A stretch of DNA of 64,000 nucleotides. Origin: Mangifera indica. Its lineage: Eukaryota > Streptophyta > Magnoliopsida > Sapindales > Anacardiaceae. A program made the position numbers and the translations under genes. Numbering within the stretch: the first letter of the stretch is position 1; the number at the start of each line of letters is the position of its first letter. The stretch is taken from NCBI RefSeq assembly GCF_011075055.1, contig NW_025401109.1, positions 310,001-374,000 of the forward strand, written 5' to 3'. Shown here piece by piece: positions 1 to 11,685 of this stretch. The notes beneath the pieces were generated by a model that was given only the letters and a program-made list of their open reading frames with translations, was not told the DNA's origin and ran no database searches.

Positions 1-1443
1 TCTTCATTGGCAACACCACTTTCAGCCGTCTTTCTCCTGTAGAAATCTTCACCACCAACAAGAGTAGCCATCCTTCTCCTTCATTCATTCTTACCATTGA
101 TCATCCTTTTGCTTCTATCTTCTTCACCACAACTTTTCACTCTCCAATTTTCTAGGATAATCTGACAATAACCCTTGATTTATATTTACTTGAATAGAAG
201 AATTCGTTAGATCAAAATTTATTGAAAAGAAATGAGTGGGAGAAAAAGGAAAAGGGAATCAAAGGTAGAACCAAAATTTTTGCTAAGGGGGGCCCTCCAC
301 GCTCTATCATTGTTCACTAATCAACATATATTTTACCTTATAGTAACATTCAATCTAATATTAAATCTATAAAAAAAATGATGAATATGTTAAACCCAAA
401 ATATCAAAATATATCTAAGAAATTAATAACTAGTTACACCGAAGTTAAGAACAAAAAGAGGGATTTGCATTATTCAATTTCAATAGAAAATATAAATGTC
501 AATTCTCATATCTCAATTGCAGCAATAAACTTTCTTTAAATCCCTCATTATCAAAATTTAATTTACAGGCGAGACAACAAAAAGCAAAATTGAGTAACTC
601 TCAGGTCCCATCTCTATTTGACCTCTTAAATTTCTACAAAATCTCAAGAAATTAACAAGCCTAACCCAGACAAGATGAAAAAACAATCGGATGTAAATAT
701 TTATGGGTAGCATTTGTGCTATAACAAATGCTGAGTTTGAGTGTGTTAGAACTTTAAACTGCAACTCATGGTGTTTCATTGAGCTACACCTTAACAAAAA
801 GTCCATAGACAATTATATTATTCACAGTTATGCACATCCTCATTCATCATTATATTAAGTGCCAAATCAATATGCCATGAACCACGTGCTCCTTTCAATA
901 AGTTGTCCAATTGCACTCTTATTAAGGTTCATGTATATTCGTTCACAGCAAGAAAAAACATCCAATACAAAAGCTTTCCATTCACAAAATCCTATTAATA
1001 ATAAAGGAAAATCAACCGGTGAAATTTCATCAGAATTCATAGGCACAAAAACTACAATTATGACAAGCATTTCCTCATTAATTCCAAAAACACTGAACCA
1101 TTCAAGATGCTCCAACATAAAATTGTTATATAAAAATTAAAAAAAATTACTTGGAATCTGTAACTAGGAGCAATAGAGCAGCCACTTATCAAATGAGTAA
1201 CGAGGGAGACTTAGTGAAGAATGGGATTGCAACTTGGGCCTAAGAATTCTTGGAAGCGACAGAATTGGAAGAATGGGATTTGGTGAATAGGTTAGGGTTT
1301 GAAAATTGAGTTTTTGGGCTTGTTTATATTTTGAAAAAGAAAAACTTAGTAAGAAGGGTGGCCTAATGAAACAAATAAGGGTGGGTCTTCATTAAAATTT
1401 TCAAAAAAAAAATTGGAGTTATGGGTGGCCTAGGCCTTTCCTA
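1..1443. repeat. Segmental duplication block P, copy 1 (unit 1)
   Basis: Non-coding AT-rich sequence that is collinear with 35291-37547. Shared landmarks include the runs around 270-310 (ggggggccctccacgctcta) and 870-890. The copy at 35811 onward carries an extra 808-bp hAT element, whereas here the target octamer atctcaat occurs once (510-517), so this copy preserves the empty site. Short open frames at 558-1140 also occur in the other copy but have no recognisable product, so I do not call genes. The left edge of the duplication lies outside the window. Confidence 0.8.
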
Positions 1444-1735
1444 GGGAAATTAATTAAAATAGACATCGAATTTGCTACTTAAACCTTTTTCGACAAGATT
1501 TCTCAACTTTTACCTTTTTAAGCAAATAGTATTTTTCATTTCAAAAATACCCTTCATCCTATTTCTTTTCATTTACAGTAGTTTTCATAGATTAAACTTT
1601 ATATTTCAGAGTATACGAATTAAACTTAATTTTTTCTGTAATGAATAAGATTTACAGATGAAAAACAAATTAATTTAGGATGTAATAATTGATATTAATA
1701 TACCTTTACACCTATACAAAATGATGAACATAAAA

Positions 1736-2440
1736 CGGTGCATTTTTTCGAGTGGGTGCAAAAATGTGCGAAAATGTAAAGGGGTGTGTGAAAATATGAA
1801 AGGGGTGCATCAACTCCGAAGGGGTGCGTGAAATCGTAAAAGGGTGTGTCATTCTCTTAAGGGGTGTGTGCATGCACAAAGGGGTGTGTGAAATCTTAAA
1901 AGGGTGCATCAGCTTTTGAAAGGGGTACGTGAAAGGGTGTGGCAACGCTGAAGGGGTGTGTCAAAGGGTGCGTTTTTCTGAAAGGATGCGAAAATATACA
2001 AAAGTGTAAAAGGGTGCGTGAAAATGTGAAAGGATGCGTAAAACTATAAAGGAGTGTATAAAAATGTGAAAGGATACGTAAAAATGTGAACGGGTGCGTG
2101 AAACTGTGAAGGGGTGCGTAAAAATGTGAAAGGGTGCGTGAAACAGGTACGTAAAAATATAAAATGGTGCATGAAAATACAAACAGGTGCATAAAAATAC
2201 AAATGAAGGGGCGTAAAAATACAAACGGTTGTGTAAAAATACAAAACAAGTGCATAAAAATATAAAACAGGTGCATAAAAATACAAACGGGTGTGTAAAA
2301 ATACAAACGGATACGTAAAAATATAAATGAGTGCGTGAAAATACAAACAGATGTGTGAAAATATAAACGGGTGCTTGAAAATATAAAAGAGGTGCGTAGA
2401 ATATAAAAGGGGTTCGTAGATTATAGAAAGGGTGCGTGAG
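1736..2440. repeat. Left-arm minisatellite, about 20-bp unit
   Basis: About 34 degenerate tandem copies of a unit resembling gggtgcgtgaaaatgtgaaa were counted by eye. Units near the outer end are more diverse (caactccgaa, cattctctta, gcatgcacaa inserts). Units toward the centre are more homogeneous (gtgcgtaaaaatacaaacgg), which suggests recent local amplification in the inner part. Confidence 0.88.
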
Positions 2441-2644
2441 AATATAAAAAATATATATTATATTATATTATATTATATTAATAATATAATATATATATAT
2501 ATAAGGGTGCGGGGAAATGCAAAAGGATGCGTCCCTTCCCCTTTGCATTTCTATGTACCCCTTTATATATAATATATAATATATTAATAATATAATTATA
2601 ATATATTTTGTATATAAATATATATTATATTATATATTATTATT

Positions 2645-3385
2645 ATTATTACGCACTTTTTTATATTTTCATGCATTCCTTCACATTTTCATGCACCCCT
2701 TTACATTTTTACACACCTCTTTATACTATTACGCACCCCTTCACAATTTCATGCACCCTTTTACAATTTCAAGCACCCTTTCATAATTTCATACACCCTT
2801 TTATATTTTCACACACACCCTTTCAGCGTTGTCACACCCTTTCACGTCTTCAGGTTATGACGCACCCTTTCAAAGTGCCACACCCTTTCACGGACCCTTT
2901 GACGCACCCTTTTAGCGCACGCACCCTTTCATACACCCCTTCAGCGTTGCTGCACCCTTTCACACACCCCTTCAAGTTATGATACACCCTTTCAAAGTGT
3001 CGCGCCCTTTTCACGCATCCTTTCAGCATTGTCGCACCCTCTCACACACCCTTTAGGTTATGACGCACCCCTTCAGTGTTGTCACACCCTTTCATGCAAC
3101 CTTTCAGAGGCTGACACACCCTTTTCAGAAGCTGATGCACCCTTTTAAGATTTCACACACCCCTTTATGCATGCACACACCCATTAAGAGAATGATGCGC
3201 TCTTTTACGATTTCACGCATCCCTTCGAAGTTGACATACCCTTTTACGATTTTATGCACCCCTTTGAAGTTGACACGCCCCCTTCATATTTCACGCACCC
3301 CTTCAGACTTTCACACACCCCTTTGCATTTTCATGCACCCTTTTACATTTTCACACATTTTTGCATCCGTTCGAAAAAAACGCAT
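2645..3385. repeat. Right-arm minisatellite, inverted copy
   Basis: About 37 copies of the reverse-complement unit (resembling acgcaccctttcacattttc) run toward the right terminus. The outer units mirror the left arm in sequence and order, while the inner units differ in number and sequence. The arms therefore began as copies of each other and then changed by repeat gain and loss. Confidence 0.88.
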
Positions 3386-3678
3386 CATTTTATGTTCATC
3401 ATTTTGTAAAGGTATAAAAGTATATAAATATCAATTATTATATCCTAAATTAATCTGTTTTTTATCTATAAATTTTATTCATTATAGAAAAATTAAGTTT
3501 AATTTGTATACTCTGAAATATAAAAGCTTAATCTGTGAAAACTGCTTTAAATGAAAAGAAATAGGATGAAGGGTATTTTTGGAATGAAAAATCTCATTTG
3601 CTTAAAAAGGTAAAGTTGATAAATCTTGTCAAAAAGGGTTTAGGCGACAAATTTGATACCTATTTTAATTAATTTCCC

Positions 3679-4935
3679 CCTTTCCTAAGATGGGATAATG
3701 GAAAAAATAAGTGAAAGAAAGAAGGAGGCAAAAAAGATCAATATTTATTTAAAAAAATTGAGTAGGAGTAAAAACAAAAAGAGAAAGAATGATATTTATT
3801 AAAAAAAATGAATAAGAGAAAAATGAGAAAAGAGATAGCAACAGGAAAAAAAGTTTGATAAAAAGAAAAAAGTAAAAGACTGACATTTATTAAAAAATTG
3901 AGGAGAAGAAGACGAAGAGACAATAATAAGAAAATAAAATAATGAAGAAGAATAAATAAGTAAATATGACAAATAAGAGAAAATTATACATTCTAGAATT
4001 ACTTGGGCGGCCTATTCCTCTAGTGTGTGTCTCAAGATTAACACTCTGTTTTTCTTTACAACTTACTTTACTATTAATTGAGTCTGCTCACTTTTATTCG
4101 TATTTTCAAAATTTAGTTATTATAAAATTAGTTATTCTTCTCCTAAATTCTATCGTGATAGAAATCATAATAGATTTTCATGAGAAGAAATCTTAATCTC
4201 CTTATTGTTGCTTGGAAGCTTGGCTAGGTTTTGCTTGACTTTATCTTTTTGTACAGTCCTCTTTTAAAAAGACGTGCCTAGGTTGTTCTTAAATTTCCTC
4301 TATTGAGGGTTTGTTGTTCCCTTTTATATACCTTTAACTATAGAGGAAAAAAAGAGAAAATTATGTATTTTAAAAAGGCAAATGGTGACAATTTCAAAGA
4401 TAAAAATCTAAATAGAATTTTAGATGTCACTGTTTAATATTTTCAACTAGTTATTGTTGGAAATATATAGAGAGATAATCATCCAACAATTTAAAACTAG
4501 TTATTGTTGAAATTTCGTTGTCTTTACAATTTAATGTCGGTTGGATTAAGAGCATGCAGAAAAGTCTGAACGAGCCTCATGCTTTTGATCATTCAAATGC
4601 TATATCCTTACCAAATTCAAATGTTAATTACGCATCAACATTGGAAATCCAAGTCTTGTACTGCCACGACATCATTTTACTGGAATATCATTGATCTTAC
4701 AACGCCGTGCAGAGTTGTATGAACATGAACAATTTGCATCAGGAGAGCGATACAATAATGACTATAGCACAATGCTTCAAGTTATTCTTATTGACGTATG
4801 GTGACACATATTCTCATTAATACTTGGAAACTCATATAATAAAAAAAATAACTTCATTTATTTATTAGATTCCAAAAAAAAGATCGCAAGAACCAACTTA
4901 TGTTTAATTTTACAACTACTAAAATATCACAATAA
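3679..4935. repeat. Block Q, copy 1: 3' flank of a deleted BBE-like gene
   Basis: Non-coding sequence collinear with 37548-39000 and, with internal deletions, 10695-11530. Shared landmarks are the purine-rich stretch ending gaagaagaataaataagtaaat (near 3943-3962) and the segment near 4540-4700 containing ggttggattaagagcatgc. Relative to unit 3 this copy lacks about 130 bp after 4574. Where the other copies continue into the 3' end of a BBE gene, this one jumps to the distal 5' flank. No gene is called here; the 76-residue frame at 3966 is not conserved. Confidence 0.75.
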
Positions 4936-7900
4936 TTTGTATTTAAGATCGCAAATATTTGAAATCAATTTAAGATTGAAATTTTTTTATACTATTCTTT
5001 TCAGATTGAGTTAAACAGCAAATTTTTCAATCTAAAATTTAAACTGACACGACATAAATATGATTTGATAACATGAATTATTAAATCTATTATATACATC
5101 CAATTTTAACTATTAATTAGATATTCATATAATATATTATTATATAATTAAATTAAATTAAATTATTAATTTAAAATGATATAATCAAATATAATATATT
5201 ATTTTAAATAGTCAGAATTGAATATCCGGAATTTTATCTTGTAGCTGTTTGATGTTATTAAAAAGATAGTGGAAAGACGGCGCAAGTCATCTCCTCCCAA
5301 ATTGACCAAGAAATGTATAACGAACATGTGATAATCAAATCAAGTTTCAGGTGATCCATTTAGATTGACTCAAATATTATATTATATTTAAATGCAATTT
5401 GAATTTTAATTCATTAATCTTGAGCTGACATTGAATTTATTCTTTTAAATTTAAACTATTCCCGAATTAAAATTTGTTCAAATTTAATTTAGATTAAATT
5501 CAATTATACACAATAGTCAATATTATTATTATTAGAAGTTACAAATAAAATCTCATACCTTAATTAATATTGTTAGTATATAATAAACTTGATAGTTCAT
5601 GTCATTGAGTCGTATTTATATCATATCAATTCAGGTTTTATATTAAAGAGTCTAAACCTTAACCTAATTTGAAATATAATCATGTCAAAATTTTTAACCT
5701 AAAACTGTATTGAAATATTCTTTAATTAACCTGAGTCTAATTAACCCAAACTATGTATTAAATAAAGTCGTGTCAAAATATTACGTACGATGAATGTTTT
5801 ATTATGAAACAACACACTTTGTCAAATTTCAAAGAATAACACGATCTGTTACAAAATAATACGCGAATTGATATTTTGTCAAAATAAAATTACTTTATTT
5901 CAAATTAATATTAATAGTTTGCGTATTGTCTTTTTATATGATCAATTGTAAGGATAAAACAACAAAATATTGTAATAAAAACCTAAATAAGTCTATAACT
6001 TCAACTTCGAAATTATACGATTCATACCCAATGAATTTAATGATTAATTGTCAAATATTTAAGAAATTCAATTTCAATCCATATGATGAATGTGATTATC
6101 ATAAATATAAAAAGAAGTCAAAGTATATGAATATGACACATCTAATATAATAATTTCAACAAAAGTCTACAAAAAAAAGTTATTAAATTAAAATGAATGT
6201 CTTTGGGTAATGCAAATTTAATATTTGGTAATCAATATTGATTTTTTTGTTGATTCGAATTAGAAAATAAAGATTTTGTGAATTGATATTCTTTCTATCA
6301 AATTAAGAAAATAAAAATATTAGAGATTTTTTACTGTTATGATGTTATGTAATATTTTATTTAAAATTTTCAAATTAGTTTGAGTAAATTCAGGTTCACT
6401 TTATATCAACTTGAACATGATCTGATTATATGGAAGTCAACCCAAACCTAACTCAAACTATTTTTCATGTTGAAAATCATAACACTAACCTAATTTTTTC
6501 ATGGCGTATTTATCAGGTTAACGAATCGTGTCAAATTTTATCAGGTTTAACATATAATAAAACTATGCATACTTATAATGAACACTAATTTGAGTATCAA
6601 TAATAATGTATCATTGTGAATGGGTATTTATTAAACAACAAAATTATGGTACAAAAAGTGATTATATAAATAATATGTTATTATATAATTAGGTAATTTT
6701 AAATTAAAAATAAAATAATACTTTATATAATAACATCTTATTTATATATTTATTTTATGTATTTAAAATATAAATATATAATATTACTCATTATAATATC
6801 GAATCAAATGATAATACATCTAAATTTAAATAAATGCTTACGAGAAGGAGAAGAAGACGTAGAAATACTAACGGGAAATGAAAAAGAATAAATAAACAAA
6901 TATTGTGGATCGGAAAAAATTATATATTTTAAATATTTTATATATTTTTTAGTTTGTGTTAATTAAATGTCAGTGCATGTGTAACTTATTATAATTATTA
7001 TTTTATAATCGAACAATATTTCATCTGACTTCAACAATTTGAAGTTAATATATTAATCTTTGCATCAAATACTTTGATGGTTTTAATATAAGTCAAATAT
7101 GATAAAAACGTACACAAAAGAACAATTTTAACTTTATGTGCAAACATGAAAAGTCCACCACTTTTTGATAAGCACGGATTGCTATTTTACAACTTTACAT
7201 ACAAACATGAAAAGTAACCACCTTTTGAGATAATATTATATATGGTGTTTTCAACGGGTTCATCTTGTTTTAAAGAGTAATATTATCTATGTAAATTAAT
7301 TATATAGCTATATTCATATATATATTATGTGATAGTATCTAATTTAATAATTTTATAGTAAAAAAATAAATAAATAATTATATTACTTAATTATAAAAAA
7401 TCACCTCAATTTATATAAATAAGTTATAGATAATTTTTATTTTATTTTAAATTATTATTGAGAAGTATATACAAATTAATTATACAATCATATTCATGTA
7501 TACATTCTGTGGTAAAATCTGATTTAATAATTTTGAAATAAAAAAAATCATATTACTTAATTATAAAATATTATTTTAATTTATATAAATAAATTATTGT
7601 TTCTCCGTATAATTTTATTTTATTTTAAAATTGTTATCAACAGAAAAATAAAGTCGGTTAATTATATATGTTGGTTTTTATTTGACCAAGAAATATAATA
7701 TAATCTTAACCTGGATTTTGATTTGATTCTCATCTCATATTAGGGCACATGCATGAATAATATTTATGTGGTCAATTGTTCGATATAGAAAATGTCAATC
7801 TTTTCATTCCACCGAAAAAAAGAAGAAATCCATGAAATAGCTTCGACTTGCATCATGTATGACTATACGTGTGGGATGTAAATTACATATGGTAAAAAAT

Positions 7901-8170
7901 TTATAAAAAACCAATGAAATTCATGTTCAAGTTTCTATTGTTAGATTCTAATCTTCTTTAATCACAATAACACTAACACAATTAAATGAAATCACAATCT
8001 ATTTTACAAATAAATCGTAGAATCAAAAATCTTTAAATGTATATCTCTAACATCTTGGTTATCAATACAAATACAAGTAAATCTTTGCATCCCTTAAACA
8101 ATAGAAGATGAAAATGAACAATGTACTACCTTTTTATCCATTAATTGCATGACCTTTGAATCATATAAAT
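4936..8170. repeat. Block R, copy 1: 5' flank of the deleted BBE-like gene
   Basis: AT-rich non-coding DNA. From about 4955 it is collinear with 14700-16748 and 42150-45231, including the landmark near 5250-5330 (gtggaaagacggcgcaagtc). The counterpart of 11535-14705 (whole gene plus proximal promoter) is missing. At the junction a 10-mer, aagatcgcaa (4945-4954), repeats a copy 65 bp upstream (4880-4889). Within the block, 6180-6560 is an inverted, diverged copy of the dispersed sequence at 13690-14050. No genes are supported. Confidence 0.75.
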
Positions 8171-8171
8171 A

Positions 8172-8351
8172 ATATTGGCACTCTAAGACATATCTTATTT
8201 ACATTAACTTTGAAATATATATTACATTCAAGAGCTATATACGGCTAGATGTGATACAGTATAATATATGGTCAAAATTATAAGTTGTATCTAATACAGT
8301 ATAATATACAACAAAATATATGATGCTATATTTGTTTGCATGAGTTGTGCA
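8172..8351 (-). repeat. LTR of degenerate copia element (unit 1)
   Basis: Matches the two LTR-like sequences at 16749-16935 and 19245-19402. On the minus strand it begins TGCACAACTCATG. On the plus strand it is followed by a pyrimidine-rich stretch (8352-8370), the complement of a polypurine tract (GAGGGAGGGTGATT) where the 3' LTR of a minus-strand element should begin. The outer boundary is uncertain by about 10 bp. Confidence 0.6.
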
Positions 8352-10681
8352 AATCACCCTCCCTCAAGCCTAACAGGTTTTACAAAAACTATTAACTTGT
8401 CCATTAAGAGTTGAAATCTAGTTTTGGATATCGACTTAGTGAGAACATTTGCAATTGGTGAAGGAAAAATATCGCACCTTGAGGAGCCCTTGTTGGGCTT
8501 GGTCTCTAGCAAAATGGAAGTCAATCTCTAAGTGCTTAGACTATGAATGGAAAATAGGATTCAGGGTGAGATATGTAATCGATAAATTATCACACTAAAT
8601 AATAGGGGCCGATGTAATAGAAAAACTAATTTCATGAAGGACAGATTTGAGCCATATAATTTTCGACGCACATGTTGCAACTACCTCATATTTGACCTCT
8701 ATTGAGGACCAAACAACTATCTGTTGTTTCTAACAAATCCATGAAATTAAATTAGAGTCGAAGTAAATTGCAAAGTCGGTGGTACTTTTTCTATCATCTA
8801 GATTGTTGCCCTAGTTGGCATCACAATAGCCAACAAGATCAAAATTGCTTAGTTTATGAAGAACCAAGCAATGACCGATAATGTCATGTAAATAATGCAA
8901 GATCTGTTTAACACATTGCCAATGAGATTTATAGGGCTGATGCATGTATTGCACCACTTGATTAATAGAGAAGGCAATTTCGAGTCTTATGATACACAAG
9001 TATTGCAAGCTATCAACCATCTACCACTACAATGTTGGATCATCAAAGGCTTCAGAATCTTTATGCACAAATTTGATGGTAGGCCACGAAGGAGTAGAAA
9101 CAAATTTGGCAATGCTCATGTTGGCTTTATCAAGATGATCTTGAATGTATTTCTCTTGAGATAACAAGAGCCCATGGTGTAGCCAACTAACCTCAACACC
9201 AAGAAAATAATTCAACAAACCAAGGTCTTTAAGAGTAAAGTCTTGTTAAAGCTGCTTGATGACATGAGACAAAAAAATGCAATTGCTATCAATGAGAATA
9301 AGATCATCCACATAGATGAGACAATGCATCATATTATGCCTTGTCTATAGCAGTAAAGTGAAGTATCAACTTTGGAACTAATGAATCCAAACCATTGTAA
9401 GAGAGTGGTAATATAAGGCAACCATGCCCTTGGTGCTTGTTTAAGGCCATAAAGAGACTTGTGGAGGCAGTAGACATGATGAGGTTTCAGTGGATCAACA
9501 TAGTCTTGAGGTTGCACCATGCATATGGTTTCATCAAGTTGACCATGTAAAAAAGCATTAGAAACATCTAATTGTGTGATATTCTAGCCAAAGGATACTA
9601 CAAGTAAGAGAAAGAGTCAGCTTATAGATGGCTTAATTACTAAACTAAATGTCTAAAAGTAGTTGATACCATGGCGTTGATGAAACAATTTTTGGTATAA
9701 AGAAAGATGACTAGAACGTGGTGTGAAAAGACGATTTATAGTGTAAACGGTAGCTTCAAAAGCATAGTCCCAAAATTGCATTGACAAATTAGTATGATTT
9801 AAGAGAACAATATTAGTTTCAGCGATATGAGTATGCTTTTTTTTGACACAACCATTTTTGTTATGGCATGTAGGGACATGAACATCGTTGAGAAATATCA
9901 TTTTCAATAAGATAATTTTGCATGGCCTGAAATTCTCCACCCTAGTCAGATTGAAAACTTTTAATAGGACAACCGAAATACTTTTCAACAATACAATGAA
10001 ATTTAATGAAACAACTAAGTGCCTCAAGCTTGTACTTAATAAAAAATATCCATGAATATTTGCTAAAATGATCATAAAATAGAACATAATAACTAGCACT
10101 ATTTACTGAGAAAACTAGGGCAAGGCCCCAAATGTCTGAACAAACTAATTCTATTAGAGCGGAAGCATTAAAATTAGAGGATGGGAAAGGTAATATGAGG
10201 GATTTACTGATGCTACAAGCATGACAACTAGTACTGATATCATTAACAAAATTAATATTAGAGTACCGCAAGACGTGTTTAACAATTGGCATTGAAGCAT
10301 GCCCAAGATGCGACTGACAAGGCAGAAGAAAAGGCTTTGTAACCACTAGAAGAGGACTAAAATAACTCTAATGAAAGAGAATATAACCCCTTATCACTCC
10401 AGCCTTTGTATAGGATTGCTCAAAATGTCAAATCCTTGATACAAAAACAGTAGTAAAAAATTTCAAGAGAAACACAATTAACATGAGTAAATGCATTAAC
10501 AAAAAGTAAATTTTGACAAACAGATTAAACATAAAGAATATCTTAAAAAGAATAGGGCTTGGAATTAAGAGAGAATGTATTGAAACTAATATGAGTGATT
10601 GGAAGTGTTTTACTATTACCAATAACAAGCTCTTTTGGTCTAATATTTTTAGAATGAATGGGCAGGTTTTCATGTCATTAA
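8352..10681 (-). pseudogene. Degenerate Ty1/copia polyprotein, 5'-truncated (block S copy 1)
   Basis: Reading the minus strand from 10681 downward gives copia domains in the usual order, split by frameshifts and stops. A GAG-pre-integrase remnant with HLGHAS lies near 10300. Integrase core pieces (VCSDIWG, then KSFQSD) span about 9942-10190. An integrase C-terminal part is near 9700, a reverse-transcriptase piece with SLYGLKQAPRAW near 9420, FLGVEVSW near 9200, and an RNase H start (SLQYLCIIRLEIAFSINQV) near 9000. Gag and protease are missing because the sequence is cut at about 10680, where block Q of unit 2 begins. The copia assignment is firm; the relic is non-functional. Confidence 0.85.
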
Positions 10682-10694
10682 AAAACGTTGGAGA

Positions 10695-11685
10695 AAAAAA
10701 ACAAAAAAGTAAAAGATTGGAAAAGAAGACGAAGAGACAATAATAGGAAAATAAAATAATGAAGAAGAATAAATAAGTAAATGTGATAAATAAGAGAAAA
10801 TTATGTATTCTAGAATTGTTTGGGCGATTTATTCCTTTAGTGTGTGCCTCAAGATTGACGCCGTGCTTTTTTTAACAACTATTTTACCGTTGATTGAGTC
10901 TATTTGCTTTTACTTGTATTTTCAGAATTTAGTTGTTGTGAAGATAATCATCCAACAATTTAAAACTAGTTATTGTTGAAATTTCGTCGTCTTTACAATT
11001 TAATGCTGGTTGGATTCAGAGCATGCAAAAAAGGCTGAACGAGCCGTACACATATAATTGCCAACATTATTCAATATTTGTCATACGTAGAAGGGGAAAA
11101 CAGCACTAGTGTTCCAAATTTCCAAACAACAAAGGATATTATCTAAGGTTGCTGCAGATGTGAAAACAAATTAATATTAGCCTCATGTTTTTGATCATTC
11201 AAATGCTATATCCTTCCTAAATTGAATGTTAATTACGTATCAACATTGGAAATCCGAGTCTTGTACTGCCACGACATCATTTTGCTGAAGTATCATTGAT
11301 CTTACAAAGCCGTGTAGAGTTGTATGAACATGAACAATTTACATCAACAGAGCGATACAACAATGACTATAACACAATGCTTCAAGTTATTCTTATTGCT
11401 GTATGGTGACACATATTCTCATTAATACTTGGAAACTCATATAATAAAAAAACAACTTTATTTATTTATTAGATTTCAAAAAGAAGATAGCAAGCACCAG
11501 CGTGTGTCAATTTTACAACCATTAAAACATTACAATAATTTGGATACTCAATTAAATATTCATATGATCTATTATCATACGATTGAATAATAATATGTAA
11601 CTTAAATATATAATTGAATTCTTAAATCTTGAGTGCTCGTGATTTTATTGATATTCATATTATACCTGGAATAATTAATATTAAA
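10695..11685. repeat. Block Q, copy 2: 3' flank of BBE1
   Basis: Collinear with 3860-4935 and 37930-39134 but lacking the part equivalent to about 4120-4470. It begins abruptly after block S of unit 1; roughly 15 bp near 10680-10694 match neither block and mark the tandem-duplication junction. It contains the segment near 11040-11170 (acacatataattgccaac) that unit 1 lost and unit 3 keeps. The gene's 3' untranslated region should lie in its right end because BBE1 is read on the minus strand. No other gene is seen. Confidence 0.75.

Larger units (their letters stand above)
1444..3678. mobile_element. Non-autonomous Mutator-like element built from a giant minisatellite inverted repeat
   Basis: The ends are perfect inverted repeats (left GGGAAATTAATTAAAATAG, right its reverse complement). 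The 9-bp direct repeat cctttccta flanks the element at 1435-1443 and 3679-3687. The paralogous empty site at 37539-37547 has one copy of that 9-mer, so the boundaries are well supported. A 9-bp duplication with long terminal inverted repeats is the hallmark of Mutator-like elements. Each arm is about 1 kb: an outer unique part of roughly 290 bp, then dozens of copies of a roughly 20-bp unit. An AT-rich spacer lies near 2440-2645. Some variant units occur in the same order in both arms (for example cattctcttaa, then gtgcatgca, then gcatcagctt), so the arms are true reverse-complement copies. No transposase is seen. Open frames inside encode only His-Pro-Phe-rich translations of the repeat. Confidence 0.88.

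Noticed and set aside
859..1140. 93-residue frame conserved between units 1 and 3 (also 36962)
   Set aside because: The unit-3 copy is truncated by a frameshift, the composition is ordinary AT-rich DNA, and no homologue is recognised.
1736..3385. CRISPR-like or telomere-like array
   Set aside because: Repeats of about 20 bp are contiguous and degenerate with no unique spacers, lie in mirror-image arms, and the unit is not a plant telomere repeat (TTTAGGG).
1712..3554. Several long open frames encoding His-Pro-Phe-rich repeat proteins
   Set aside because: They are translations of the minisatellite in the Mutator-like element, occur in several frames on both strands, and are absent from the empty-site copy.
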